In this document: positions 27,258 to 35,662 of the stretch, one piece after another | Layout: each line of letters begins with the position of its first letter | How positions within the stretch are numbered: position 1 is the stretch's first letter | NCBI RefSeq assembly: GCF_030123325.1 | Contig: NZ_CP126106.1 | Coordinates: 1,950,001-2,014,000 of the forward strand | Reading direction: 5' to 3' | Source: Peribacillus simplex | GTDB lineage: Bacteria; Bacillota; Bacilli; Bacillales; DSM-1321 | Length of the DNA stretch: 64,000 nt | The notes under the pieces: model-generated | The model's input: the letters and a program-made list of their open reading frames with translations, nothing else | What the model was told of the DNA's origin: nothing | Database searches by the model: none | Program-made: the position numbers and the translations under genes

Positions 27258-28195
27258 CGTACTGCCTCCCCATGAAAAATAGTAAGCTCTCCTAGTTCTT
27301 CCCGAGGCTCATTAAAGCTGCAGCTTCCATATGAAGCTGCAAAGAAACTGCGCGCTTTGAAGATATCGGTCGAACTGACAGTAAAATCGCGCCAGGAAAG
27401 CGAGTCTGTTGTAAATGAAAAATTTGTTGGGTCTTCATCAAGCAAAATGGCTTGAATGGTTGCTGTATTGACAGAACGGCTATATGCCATAATAGAAGCG
27501 GTAAATACGTTAACAAAACCATGCATGCGTGTTTCCACTTCCGTTCGGTACTGGCGAATCGGATGGTGCAGTCCTGCTGTGAATTTAAGTGCCAGTTCTC
27601 GTTTCTGGCATTCGTGAATAACGAATGCGGCTTGTTTGACAGAAGGAAACAAATTAGCCGTGATTCCACCCATGCGCATTTTGATACCTATACGTTTCAG
27701 AGATTTTTGATTAATCGAATGGATGGTTTCCAATGTATATAGAAGTTGATCATTCGTTCCTGTCATTTCACAATAAATGGGATAACTCCCTGTTCGTTTT
27801 TCAAGATTCTCTAAGAAGGAAGAATTAATCTGTGGTGGAAGCGGAAACTCGATTGCTTCTATGGTTCCCGCGGTTTTATATGTTTCTAAAAAAAGTCGGA
27901 TAGCTTCCATTTCGGTTTCGATTTCTTCGGATTTCGTTAAAATTACAGATAACCTAAGTGGATATTGATCATTAAACTGGGCTTTAAATGGTATAAGTTC
28001 ACCCAATCGTGAAGCAGGAATAACAAACGTGCCGAGCATCCAGCTGTCCGATTCATGGATGTATGCATGGAAATTTGAAATAGCTTTTGGAAGCGGAAGC
28101 GCGGCCGGTGGAAATAGACCTGCATAATCAATAAGTTCGGTCATAAAATGACTGACCGCTTCTTCCCTCCACTTAACATTTACTTTAGTTAACAA
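27254..28195 (-). CDS. Unknown 313-aa protein of the homogentisate operon (candidate maleylacetoacetate isomerase)
   Basis: I do not recognise this family. The protein is 313 aa and soluble, with no signal peptide or membrane segment. Glycine- and histidine-containing strands (RIGIKMRMGGITANLFP, LALKFTAGLHHPIR, MHGFVNVFTASIMAYS) look like a TIM-barrel-type enzyme core. Start TTG 28195 is 7 nt after AGGAGGTG. It lies between hpd and fah and overlaps fah by 4 nt. The operon lacks the usual glutathione-type maleylacetoacetate isomerase, and Bacillaceae use bacillithiol rather than glutathione. A non-orthologous isomerase role is therefore a reasonable guess, not shown. Confidence 0.8.
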   Translation of the reverse strand: MLTKVNVKWREEAVSHFMTELIDYAGLFPPAALPLPKAISNFHAYIHESDSWMLGTFVIPASRLGELIPFKAQFNDQYPLRLSVILTKSEEIETEMEAIRLFLETYKTAGTIEAIEFPLPPQINSSFLENLEKRTGSYPIYCEMTGTNDQLLYTLETIHSINQKSLKRIGIKMRMGGITANLFPSVKQAAFVIHECQKRELALKFTAGLHHPIRQYRTEVETRMHGFVNVFTASIMAYSRSVNTATIQAILLDEDPTNFSFTTDSLSWRDFTVSSTDIFKARSFFAASYGSCSFNEPREELGELTIFHGEAVR

Positions 28196-28221
28196 CTACC
28201 TCACACCTCCTATTAAAGGAG

Positions 28222-28249
28222 GCCATACCGTGAGAGACAACGGTATGAC
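28222..28249 (-). repeat. Intra-operon hairpin between hpd and the 313-aa gene
   Basis: The inverted repeat CATACCGT / ACGGTATG with an 8-nt loop lies in the 63-bp spacer downstream of hpd. The T-run is weak, so it may act as a processing or attenuating hairpin that keeps hpd expression above the distal genes. Confidence 0.4.
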
Positions 28250-28258
28250 CGTTCCAAA

Positions 28259-29380
28259 TCAAATATTTCCGCGAAGTTCTTGCTCACGTTCAATCGATTC
28301 AAACAATGCTTTAAAGTTCCCGTCTCCGAATCCAAGTGCACCTTTACGCTGAATGACTTCGATAAACAGCGTTGGACGATCAACAAGTGGTTTAGTGAAG
28401 ATTTGTAGCAAGTAGCCTTCATCATCACGATCAACCAAAATATTAAGTTCTTGAAGTCGTTTTACATCTTCATCAATATCTCCTACACGATCGGCAAGTT
28501 CTTTATAATAAGTCTCAGGGGTATTTAAAAATTCCACACCATTTTCTTTGAGGGCAGCCACCGTGCCGATGATATCGTTTGTCAAAAGGGCAAGATGCTG
28601 AACACCTGGTCCATTATAGTAATCTAGGTATTCTTGAATTTGAGACTTGCGCTTTCCTTCCGCAGGCTCATTAATTGGGAACTTAATGCGTCCTGTTCCA
28701 TTCATCATGACTTTTGACATCAAAGCAGAGTACTCGGTCGAAATGTCTTCATCATCAAAATGCTTGAGTACTGTAAAACCGAATGCACTTTCATAATAGT
28801 TTGTCCATTCTTCCATAACTTCCACATTACCAACAAGGTGGTCAACACCAATTAAACCGGTTGGTTGAGATATAAATGTGTCCTCGCGAGCTTCAAACCC
28901 TGGCATAAATACGCCTTTATAATCGATTGGTTCAATAAGCGTATGTACTGTATCCCCATATGTACCTAGAATCGCTTTTTTCACCTTGCCGTTTTCATCT
29001 TCTTCCACCCATGGTTCCCGAAGAGCGATGCCACCTCGTTCTATCGCACCCGCAAATGTTTTATCCAGATCTTTTACGAGGAGGGCGATATCTTTTACAC
29101 CCTCGCCATGAAGTTTAATAAACTCGGCAACGTCTGTATCGTCTGATAAGGTGCCTGTTAAAATCAATCGGATAGCACCCTGTTCCATCACGTAAGATAC
29201 ACGGTCACGGGAACCTGTTTCTAATCCTTTATATGCTACAAGTTTGAAACCGAAAGATTTTGCATAGTAATAAGCTGCCAGCTTTGCGTTCCCTGTATAG
29301 ATTTCTACGTAATGAACATTCTTTACCGGGAACAATTCTTCTTTTTTTGCTTTAGGTGATACTACCATTTTTTCTGACAT
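28259..29380 (-). CDS. hpd: 4-hydroxyphenylpyruvate dioxygenase
   Basis: It converts 4-hydroxyphenylpyruvate to homogentisate with Fe(II). It is 373 aa. Two vicinal-oxygen-chelate halves are visible. The iron ligands are His in GVDHLVGNV, His in GVQHLALLTNDI and Glu in PTLFIEVIQRKG. GPGVQHLAL, and FGDGNFKALFESIE at the C-terminus, are family signatures. AAAGGAGAGG precedes the ATG. It is the first gene of the minus-strand operon hpd, 313-aa protein, fah, hmgA. Confidence 0.96.
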   Translation of the reverse strand: MSEKMVVSPKAKKEELFPVKNVHYVEIYTGNAKLAAYYYAKSFGFKLVAYKGLETGSRDRVSYVMEQGAIRLILTGTLSDDTDVAEFIKLHGEGVKDIALLVKDLDKTFAGAIERGGIALREPWVEEDENGKVKKAILGTYGDTVHTLIEPIDYKGVFMPGFEAREDTFISQPTGLIGVDHLVGNVEVMEEWTNYYESAFGFTVLKHFDDEDISTEYSALMSKVMMNGTGRIKFPINEPAEGKRKSQIQEYLDYYNGPGVQHLALLTNDIIGTVAALKENGVEFLNTPETYYKELADRVGDIDEDVKRLQELNILVDRDDEGYLLQIFTKPLVDRPTLFIEVIQRKGALGFGDGNFKALFESIEREQELRGNI

Positions 29381-29416
29381 TTTAACCTCTCCTTTATCAT
29401 TTTCAACTTTTAAGAA

Positions 29417-29443
29417 ACAGAATTTTCGAAATTCGGATTCTGT
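29417..29443. promoter_or_regulatory. Inverted repeat upstream of hpd
   Basis: ACAGAAT (29417-29423) and ATTCTGT (29437-29443) form a dyad 37 bp upstream of hpd, within the intergenic region shared with the DUF1450 gene. It is a possible operator for the tyrosine operon. Confidence 0.4.
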
Positions 29444-29621
29444 AATGTTTCACATCTTAATCTATAAAAATCCGACGCGCAAATATGTGTTTTAACGCGT
29501 TTAGTATTTATGGCATCAGTCTTTTAAACCGTTAAAGCGAATGTGCGTTTGAGTGTACTCTTGCAAACTATTGGTTAATCCAATTAAAATGTTGGCAACA
29601 AAAAACGAAGGGGAGTTAACC

Positions 29622-29867
29622 ATGAAAATTAACATAAAGTTCTGTCCATGTAATTTTGAAGACGAGTTGGAAACTATAAAGGGAAAATTAATTGAGCGCA
29701 GCGACTTGGAGGTTATTGAGGATAAGTGCTTGTTATATTGCGGTCAATGTTTGATGGAACCATTTGCACTTATAAATGGTGAAAATATTGTTGCTGACGA
29801 TCCGGATGAACTTTATAAAAAAATCAATCAATATGTGGCTAGCATTAAACCAAGGGAAACTGTGTAA
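29622..29867 (+). CDS. DUF1450 family protein
   Basis: A small protein of 81 aa, start ATG 29622 behind AGGGGAG. It carries the DUF1450/YuzB pattern: an N-terminal CPCNFEDE and a central LYCGQCLMEPFALING with paired cysteines, then the C-terminal DDPDELYKKINQYV. The fold suggests a thioredoxin-like or metal-binding protein, and its function is unknown. It faces away from the hpd operon and stands alone. Confidence 0.82.
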   Translation: MKINIKFCPCNFEDELETIKGKLIERSDLEVIEDKCLLYCGQCLMEPFALINGENIVADDPDELYKKINQYVASIKPRETV

Positions 29868-29985
29868 AACGAAGAAAAAAAATTTTTTGATAGATGTTTT
29901 GATCGAGAATTGTATTTTTATTGTTGTTACCATCCGCAAACTTGAGGCCTTCAGAAGGGATCTATGTATGATAAAATATAAGTAT

Positions 29986-30020
29986 GCCCTACTCCAAATT
30001 GATGATAGTAGGGCCTTATT
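29986..30020 (+). terminator. Terminator-like hairpin just before the Ntn-hydrolase gene
   Basis: GCCCTACT (29986-29993) and AGTAGGGC (30007-30014) are followed by CTTATTTTTATT. The hairpin ends about 18 nt before the AAGGGAA ribosome binding site of the next gene. It may terminate the DUF1450 transcript. Because TATGAT-like sequence lies upstream (about 29967), an attenuator in the leader of the next gene is an alternative. Confidence 0.5.
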
Positions 30021-30043
30021 TTTATTCTGAAGGGAATTTAATT

Positions 30044-30685
30044 ATGACTGCATTAATTGGTAAAAAGTTCGAAAATGGTGTTTTTATCATGGCTGATAAA
30101 AGAATAACCTACAGAGGGACCGAAAACTTTAGTGATGATGAAAAAAAAGTAATAGTATTAAATCAAAATGTGATCTTTGCCTTTGCGGGTGTTAAAAATA
30201 TCATCGATATATGTATGGAAGAACTAAAAATGTTTTCTCTTGGAACAAGTTCAATTGAAGAAATCGAGGCTCAATCACAAAGAATTTTTAGAAATTCATT
30301 GGAGATGTTCAAGAAGTTATATCCTGAACAGGATTATGCAACTGTTTATATATTGGCAGGGGTTACAGCTGATGGTATACCTCGTGTCACTTACTTCTCT
30401 TCAGATGATGATTTTCAAAAAAGCAATCCTCTCGATTTTTTTTATAAAACGTTTCCTAATACAGAAATGATGTACCTTCGGAATTATTTAATAAATGAAG
30501 TGGATGACACCAGAACAGATATGAGTTATTTTATCAATAAATTTTCTTCAGCCATCCGTCAGATAAACAATGAAAAGGTCAGTAAGGCTACGTATTCTTT
30601 ATTCTTAACGAAAAATGGCTTATTTGAGATAGACGTTGATGAGGATGGAATTATTAAGATTGACCATATGAATCTTGATTGTTAA
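30044..30685 (+). CDS. Proteasome-beta/HslV-like Ntn hydrolase
   Basis: 213 aa from ATG 30044 (AAGGGAA upstream). After removal of Met the protein begins with Thr, and counting that Thr as 1, Asp falls at 17 (MADKRIT) and Lys at 33 (DEKKV). That is the spacing of the proteasome/HslV catalytic Thr1, Asp17 and Lys33. The following VIFAFAGVKNIIDICMEEL matches the FAG segment of HslV. No ATPase partner is adjacent. It could be a processing peptidase or another Ntn amidase. It is not ClpQ, whose gene belongs to the codY operon in Bacillus. Confidence 0.65.
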   Translation: MTALIGKKFENGVFIMADKRITYRGTENFSDDEKKVIVLNQNVIFAFAGVKNIIDICMEELKMFSLGTSSIEEIEAQSQRIFRNSLEMFKKLYPEQDYATVYILAGVTADGIPRVTYFSSDDDFQKSNPLDFFYKTFPNTEMMYLRNYLINEVDDTRTDMSYFINKFSSAIRQINNEKVSKATYSLFLTKNGLFEIDVDEDGIIKIDHMNLDC

Positions 30686-30842
30686 AAGAAAGAGACTTGC
30701 TGCTCCCGGCAGACTCTTTAAGGATGAGAATTGAGAAAACTATTTAACTTTAACGCAGTGAAAGATAGCTGTTTTGCAGAATGTTCGCTTTAGAGTATAA
30801 GCTTGCAGGAGTGGGGAACTTGTAATAATATTTAGAAAAATT

Positions 30843-31006
30843 GTGAAAATTAGTGTATAAACACTATTTTCACAGTGAAGGGCAGGTGGAATTAAAAAAC
30901 GAGTATATGTTATGATGCTGACAATATAAATATCACACTATAGTCAAAAACAACAAATTGATTTATGATGATGTAGACATGTATTTTTTTGTATACATTA
31001 TCTGAA
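30843..31006 (+). promoter_or_regulatory. Palindrome and GntR-type operator upstream of the FadR-family regulator
   Basis: A long dyad GTGAAAATTAGTGT / ACACTATTTTCAC lies at 30843-30873. At 30990-31006 stands TGTATACATTATCTGAA, repeated with one change at 32644-32660 before the CoA transferase gene. TGTATACA-type half-sites suit FadR-subfamily GntR proteins. A weak terminator-like stem follows the previous gene (about 30689-30719). Nothing else is seen in 30686-31010. Confidence 0.6.
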
Positions 31007-31031
31007 AATTTTGATTACGGATGTGATAAAA

Positions 31032-31706
31032 ATGAAATTAAAAACAGTACAGTCGCAAACTCTTCAAAATCAAGTTTATGAATATTTACATGAACAAATT
31101 GTAAGCGGGAACATACCACCTGGCCAACGAATTGTGGAAGGAAAAGTTTCTCAGGAAACAGGTGTCAGTAGAAGTCCAATCCGAGAGGCGATCCGCAGGT
31201 TAAACAGTGAAGGATTAGTTTCCGTCAGTCCAAGAGGCGGAGTAAGAGTGTACCGCGCAACTTTTTCAGATTTTAAATATCTTTACGAATGCCGGTTAAG
31301 CCTGGAACCTACAGCAGCTTTTTATGCCGCTTCACGTATGAATGAAAAACAGCGTAAACAATTGTCAGATTCAGTTGATAAAATGAACCTCATGGTTGAT
31401 AAGAAAGAGCTTGAAAAATTAAAGATCCTAAGCAGCCAATTTCACTACCTGATTGTGGAGGCAAGTGGCAATCCTTATTTGCTGAAAATGATGAATCAGT
31501 TAAATTCATTAATTTCTTTTTATCGAAATGCCGTATTGAATATCCCTAAGAGAATAGAAGAGGGGGCAGATGAACATAAAGCGATATGGAATGCTATAAA
31601 AAATGAGGATGGGAAAGCTGCAGAGGAGTTAATGAAGGCACATATTCAACGTGATTATCAATTTTATGTTTCCATGTACTCAGGTGTTAAGGATGACGAA
31701 TATTAA
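31032..31706 (+). CDS. GntR/FadR-family transcriptional regulator
   Basis: 224 aa from ATG 31032 (GGATGTG upstream; GTG 31023 and TTG 31011 are alternatives). The N-terminal winged HTH reads LQNQVYEYLHEQIVSGNIPP, then SRSPIREAIRRLNSEGLV. The C-terminal all-helical FCD ligand domain includes LYECRLSLEPTAAFYAA and FHYLIVEASGNPYL. It is the first gene before the HMG-CoA-lyase-like gene, 18 bp away. It probably controls itself and the CoA transferase through the paired operators at 30990 and 32644. The ligand is probably the acid or CoA ester handled by the module. Confidence 0.88.
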   Translation: MKLKTVQSQTLQNQVYEYLHEQIVSGNIPPGQRIVEGKVSQETGVSRSPIREAIRRLNSEGLVSVSPRGGVRVYRATFSDFKYLYECRLSLEPTAAFYAASRMNEKQRKQLSDSVDKMNLMVDKKELEKLKILSSQFHYLIVEASGNPYLLKMMNQLNSLISFYRNAVLNIPKRIEEGADEHKAIWNAIKNEDGKAAEELMKAHIQRDYQFYVSMYSGVKDDEY

Positions 31707-31724
31707 TAAAAGGAGAGTGAAAAT

Positions 31725-32609
31725 ATGATTTTTCCAGAAAAACTTAAAATTCGTGATGTTACATTGAGAGATGGTCTGCAAAATGAGCCAGTTTTTGTAG
31801 AAACCGATCAAAAGATAAATAAAATTAAAAATTTAATTGAAGCAGGATTTGAACGTTTGGAAGTCACGTCCTTTGTTCATCCAAAGTGGGTTCCTGCGAT
31901 GCAAGATGCGGATGAATTAGGACAAAATCTGCCAATGGCTCGTGGAGTAGAATATGAAGCTTTGGTCCCGAATAGACGGGGATTAGATAGGTTCCTAAAT
32001 TCAAAGATACACAATGCGCTTTTTTTCCTGTCTGCGAGCACACAGCATAACCAGGCAAATTTAAATAAGAGTTCCAATGAATCTTTAATTGAAATAAAAG
32101 ATTTAATTGAAGAAACCACTAAGGAGGGTAGAAAAACAATTGGTGCAATTTCAACCGCATTTGTTTGTCCGTTTGCTGGGATCGTACCGTACTCAGAGGT
32201 GGAAAGGATCGCAGAGTTCCTGGTTAATAATGGGATTTGTGAATTGGGCCTGGGAGATACAATCGGCAAAGCAACACCGAGACAGGTATATGAATATTGT
32301 AGCCGTTTAGCAGAGAAATTTCCGGACATTCCTATTGGACTTCATTTGCATGATACATATGGATACGGTTTGGCAAATGTTATGGCTGGGATACAGGCTG
32401 GTGTTCATTTAGTTGATGTAGCTCAAGCTGGTCTAGGAGGATGTCCGTATGCTCCTGGTTCTCCAGGGAATATTCAGGCAAGTCGTGTAGTGGAATTTTT
32501 AGAAAAACAGAACATCAAAACGGGTTTGGATTTGGAACAGGTAAAGAATTTAGATAAAGCATTCCCTCAGCTGTTGAATAATGCTAGAAATTTTAAAAAA
32601 ACTGTATAA
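31725..32609 (+). CDS. Hydroxymethylglutaryl-CoA lyase family protein
   Basis: The family cleaves HMG-CoA to acetyl-CoA and acetoacetate, or related 3-hydroxyacyl-CoA thioesters. It is 294 aa, a TIM barrel. The metal and catalytic motifs are RDVTLRDGLQNE near the N-terminus, LEVTSFVHPKWVP, GLGDTIGKATP, GLHLHDTYGYGLAN (metal His pair) and AGLGGCPYAPGSPGN (catalytic Cys loop). AAAGGAGAGTG lies before ATG 31725. With a CoA transferase and a tricarboxylate carrier next to it, the substrate may be free 3-hydroxy-3-methylglutarate or a citramalate-like acid. Confidence 0.9.
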   Translation: MIFPEKLKIRDVTLRDGLQNEPVFVETDQKINKIKNLIEAGFERLEVTSFVHPKWVPAMQDADELGQNLPMARGVEYEALVPNRRGLDRFLNSKIHNALFFLSASTQHNQANLNKSSNESLIEIKDLIEETTKEGRKTIGAISTAFVCPFAGIVPYSEVERIAEFLVNNGICELGLGDTIGKATPRQVYEYCSRLAEKFPDIPIGLHLHDTYGYGLANVMAGIQAGVHLVDVAQAGLGGCPYAPGSPGNIQASRVVEFLEKQNIKTGLDLEQVKNLDKAFPQLLNNARNFKKTV

Positions 32610-32643
32610 ATTGATTAGGAATGGAAAGAACCCCGCAGTTAAT

Positions 32644-32660
32644 TGTATACGTTATCTGAA
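32644..32660 (+). promoter_or_regulatory. Second GntR-type operator, before the CoA transferase
   Basis: TGTATACGTTATCTGAA differs at one base from the site at 30990-31006. It lies 83 bp before the CoA transferase ATG. Two copies of a 17-mer in front of two genes of the same module point to one regulator. Confidence 0.65.
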
Positions 32661-32742
32661 TATTCAGTAAATTTAAAAAATGACATTTTACCTTATTAGG
32701 GAAACAAGAGTGAAATGTTAATAATTGAAGGGCGGTAATCCT

Positions 32743-33906
32743 ATGAGAAAACCTTTAGAGGGTATTAAAGTTTTAGAATTAGGTAACTTTGTAGCAGCTC
32801 CATTTGCTGGGAAGATTTTTGGTGAATTTGGTGCTGAAGTGATCAAGGTTGAGGATCCTAATAAAGGGGATTCTTTACGAAATTGGCGAGTGATGCATAA
32901 CGGAACGTCCCTGTGGTGGTACGTGCATGCAAGAAATAAAAAATCTATAACTCTTAACCTTCGTGAAGAAGAGGGGCAGGAGATGGTTCGGGAGTTAGCA
33001 AAGGATGCAGATGTAATTATTGAAAATTTCCGTCCAGGAACGTTGGAGAAATGGGGAATTGGCTATGAAGATATTAAGAAAATTAATCCCAGTATCATAA
33101 TGACAAGGATTTCTGGTTATGGTCAAACAGGTCCTTACCGAAATAAAGTAGGATTTGGCAGCGTTGCCGAATCAATGGGTGGTCTCCGATACCTGACAGG
33201 ATTTCCTGATCGTCCCCCAGTTCGAGTTGGTTTAGCAGTTGGAGATTCCATAGCAGGTTTATATGCAGTGAATGGTACGTTAATGGCATTAAGAGCGAGG
33301 GATAACGATCCATTAAAAAGAGGACAATATGTGGATGTGGCTCTAACTGAAGCGGTATTTTCTTTGCTGGAAGGCGTACTGCCAGAATACGATTTAAAAG
33401 GAATAATAAAAGAAAGAACAGGTGCTACATTGGAAGGAATCGCTCCTTCAAATACCTATATATGTGCAGATGGAAAATATATCGTCATTGCAGCAAATAG
33501 CGATAGCATTTTCAAAAGATTTGCGCATGCGATAGGGCGACCAGAATTTTCGGAAAATCCGACTTATTTAACCAATAATGGCAGAGCTGAAAATGCGGAA
33601 TATCTAGATCAAGTTATTGAAGAGTGGACTAGGAAACACTCACAAAAAGAAGTGCAAAAAATATTAGACGAGGCTGGTGTGCCGGTTGGGCCTATTTATA
33701 ATATTGAAGATATTGTAATGGATGAACACTATCAAGCACGTGATATGCTTCAGACGGTCACTTTGCCGGATGGGGAGCAGGTACTAGTTCCAGGAATTGT
33801 ACCAAAACTATCAGAAACTCCAGGTAGCATTGAATGGATTGGTCCTGAACTGGGACAACATAACGACGAAGTCCTTGGGGAAAAAAAATTGAATCAGCAA
33901 AAATAG
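32743..33906 (+). CDS. CaiB/BaiF (family III) CoA transferase
   Basis: It moves CoA between carboxylic acids, or activates an imported acid. It is 387 aa from ATG 32743, placed by GAAGGGCGG; an in-frame TTG at 32725 lies before that site. Motifs are LEGIKVLELGNFVAAPFAGK, ADVIIENFRPGTLEKWGIGY with catalytic Asp in the preceding stretch, ISGYGQTGPY, and GVPVGPIYNIEDIVMDEHYQ at the C-terminus. It sits between the HMG-CoA-lyase-like gene and the CitMHS carrier, and probably forms the CoA ester that the lyase cleaves. Confidence 0.92.
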   Translation: MRKPLEGIKVLELGNFVAAPFAGKIFGEFGAEVIKVEDPNKGDSLRNWRVMHNGTSLWWYVHARNKKSITLNLREEEGQEMVRELAKDADVIIENFRPGTLEKWGIGYEDIKKINPSIIMTRISGYGQTGPYRNKVGFGSVAESMGGLRYLTGFPDRPPVRVGLAVGDSIAGLYAVNGTLMALRARDNDPLKRGQYVDVALTEAVFSLLEGVLPEYDLKGIIKERTGATLEGIAPSNTYICADGKYIVIAANSDSIFKRFAHAIGRPEFSENPTYLTNNGRAENAEYLDQVIEEWTRKHSQKEVQKILDEAGVPVGPIYNIEDIVMDEHYQARDMLQTVTLPDGEQVLVPGIVPKLSETPGSIEWIGPELGQHNDEVLGEKKLNQQK

Positions 33907-34105
33907 TGCACTTTATTTTTGCTAGATATATCATAAAATTTCATGCCTGTCTGTCGGCCTATAGAGGTAGAAAGGGAATGAATACCTTTAAACTATAAGG
34001 GGTTATAATGCTCTTATTCTGACCTGAAAAAAAAGAGATGGTTACAGTGGATTTCCGGGTGATTTTTGAAAGCGGTACCAATAACGAACCTTGGGGAGGA
34101 AGTTT

Positions 34106-35437
34106 ATGTTATCTATTTTAGGATTTGCAATGATTTGTACCTTCTTATTTTTGATCATGTCAAAACGTATATCTCCGTTTATTGGCCTAACAATTGTACC
34201 TATCATTTTTGGTTTAATCGGAGGGTTTGGACCAGAATTAGGGACATTGATAATGGAAGGTATTCAAAATGTTGCGCCTACCGCTATTCTTTTGTTATTT
34301 GCCATTTTGTATTTTGGTGTCATGGTAGATACAGGGTTATTTGATCCCTTAACCTCAAAAATTATTCAGTTAGCTAAAGGAGATCCACTAAAGATTACCG
34401 TAGGAACTGCTGTGTTAGCGGGAATAATAGGGTTTGATGGTGATGGATCCACGACGATGATGATTGTTGTAACAGCTTTCCTTCCTCTATATAAAAAAAT
34501 GGGGATCAGTCCTATCATATTGGCCTCCATTACAATCATGCAAATTGGTATCACAACACTTGTTCCTTGGGGAGGACCTGCTGGCCGTGTAGCGAGTGTG
34601 TTAAATCTTAATCCAACTGAATTATATCTTCAAATGTTGCCAGGAATGCTTGCAAGTTTGCTGTATGTTATTGCCGTTGCTTATTTTATCGGTTTGAAAG
34701 AAAGAACTAGATACAAAAAGATAAATACAGAATCTTTATCATTACCTGAAGCAAGTATAATAGATGCTGCAATTGAAAGCGCTACAATAGAAAATATCTC
34801 ACCAAAAAACACAAACATTAAGCGTCCTAAATTAATTTGGATCAATTTCCTTTTATCAATCGTTATTATGATTGCCATTGTACTAGAATGGTTACCTGCT
34901 TACGTACTCTTTATCATTGGTACCGCTCTAGGACTGCTCATTAATTATCCAGTCTTAAATGATCAACGAGATCGAGTCGCCGCTCATGCACCCAATGCAA
35001 TAGCAGTGGTTACCATGGTTTTTGCTGCTGGGATTTTCTCGGGAATTTTCAAAGGTACTCCAATCTCTGAATCTATGGCACAATCGATTGTTTCCATTAT
35101 CCCTACAGACCTTGGTCCATATATGGCTTTAATTACTGCGGTTGTTAGTGCACCTGCCATCTTCTTGATTGGTCCTGATGGATTTTACTTCGGGATTCTG
35201 CCAGTCCTGGCTGAAACTGCTTCTACTTACGCCATTGATACTTTATCAATTGGAACAGCTGCATTATACGGAACCCCTTTTGGTATTATGGGTCCACTAG
35301 TAGCATCAGTTTATTTATTGATTCACATAACTGGAATCAGCCTAGGTGACCTTCATAAATATGCAGCAAAATGGTCTTTAGGGATTTTTCTTATTTATAT
35401 CATTGTAGGAGTGATATTAGGGACAATCTCTTTCTAA
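34106..35437 (+). CDS. CitMHS family citrate-type carboxylate transporter
   Basis: A secondary carrier of 443 aa with about 12 hydrophobic segments. It matches CitM/CitH-type metal-citrate:proton symporters, including GIIGFDGDGSTTMMIVVTAF, TTLVPWGGPAGRVAS and the C-terminal YGTPFGIMGPLVASVYL. ATG 34106 follows GGGGAGG. In this position it probably imports the acid activated by the CoA transferase. The real substrate may be a branched dicarboxylate rather than citrate. Confidence 0.9.
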   Translation: MLSILGFAMICTFLFLIMSKRISPFIGLTIVPIIFGLIGGFGPELGTLIMEGIQNVAPTAILLLFAILYFGVMVDTGLFDPLTSKIIQLAKGDPLKITVGTAVLAGIIGFDGDGSTTMMIVVTAFLPLYKKMGISPIILASITIMQIGITTLVPWGGPAGRVASVLNLNPTELYLQMLPGMLASLLYVIAVAYFIGLKERTRYKKINTESLSLPEASIIDAAIESATIENISPKNTNIKRPKLIWINFLLSIVIMIAIVLEWLPAYVLFIIGTALGLLINYPVLNDQRDRVAAHAPNAIAVVTMVFAAGIFSGIFKGTPISESMAQSIVSIIPTDLGPYMALITAVVSAPAIFLIGPDGFYFGILPVLAETASTYAIDTLSIGTAALYGTPFGIMGPLVASVYLLIHITGISLGDLHKYAAKWSLGIFLIYIIVGVILGTISF

Positions 35438-35662
35438 AAATGAATACTTAACAAAATCATTGGAGAGAAGGAAGACAAACTCCATTGGTGGCTGTTAATA
35501 GTTAGGTGGAGACATATTAGGGAACAAGCCGTGGAAGTTGTATGCAGAGGCCAGATTTAAGATTTCTATTCTATATTAATAGTGTTTAAGAAAGGTTCCG
35601 AATAGTGGTTGCTTTGGTTTTATTCTGGAATAATTAACATATTTTAAAAGGAGGAATGAATA

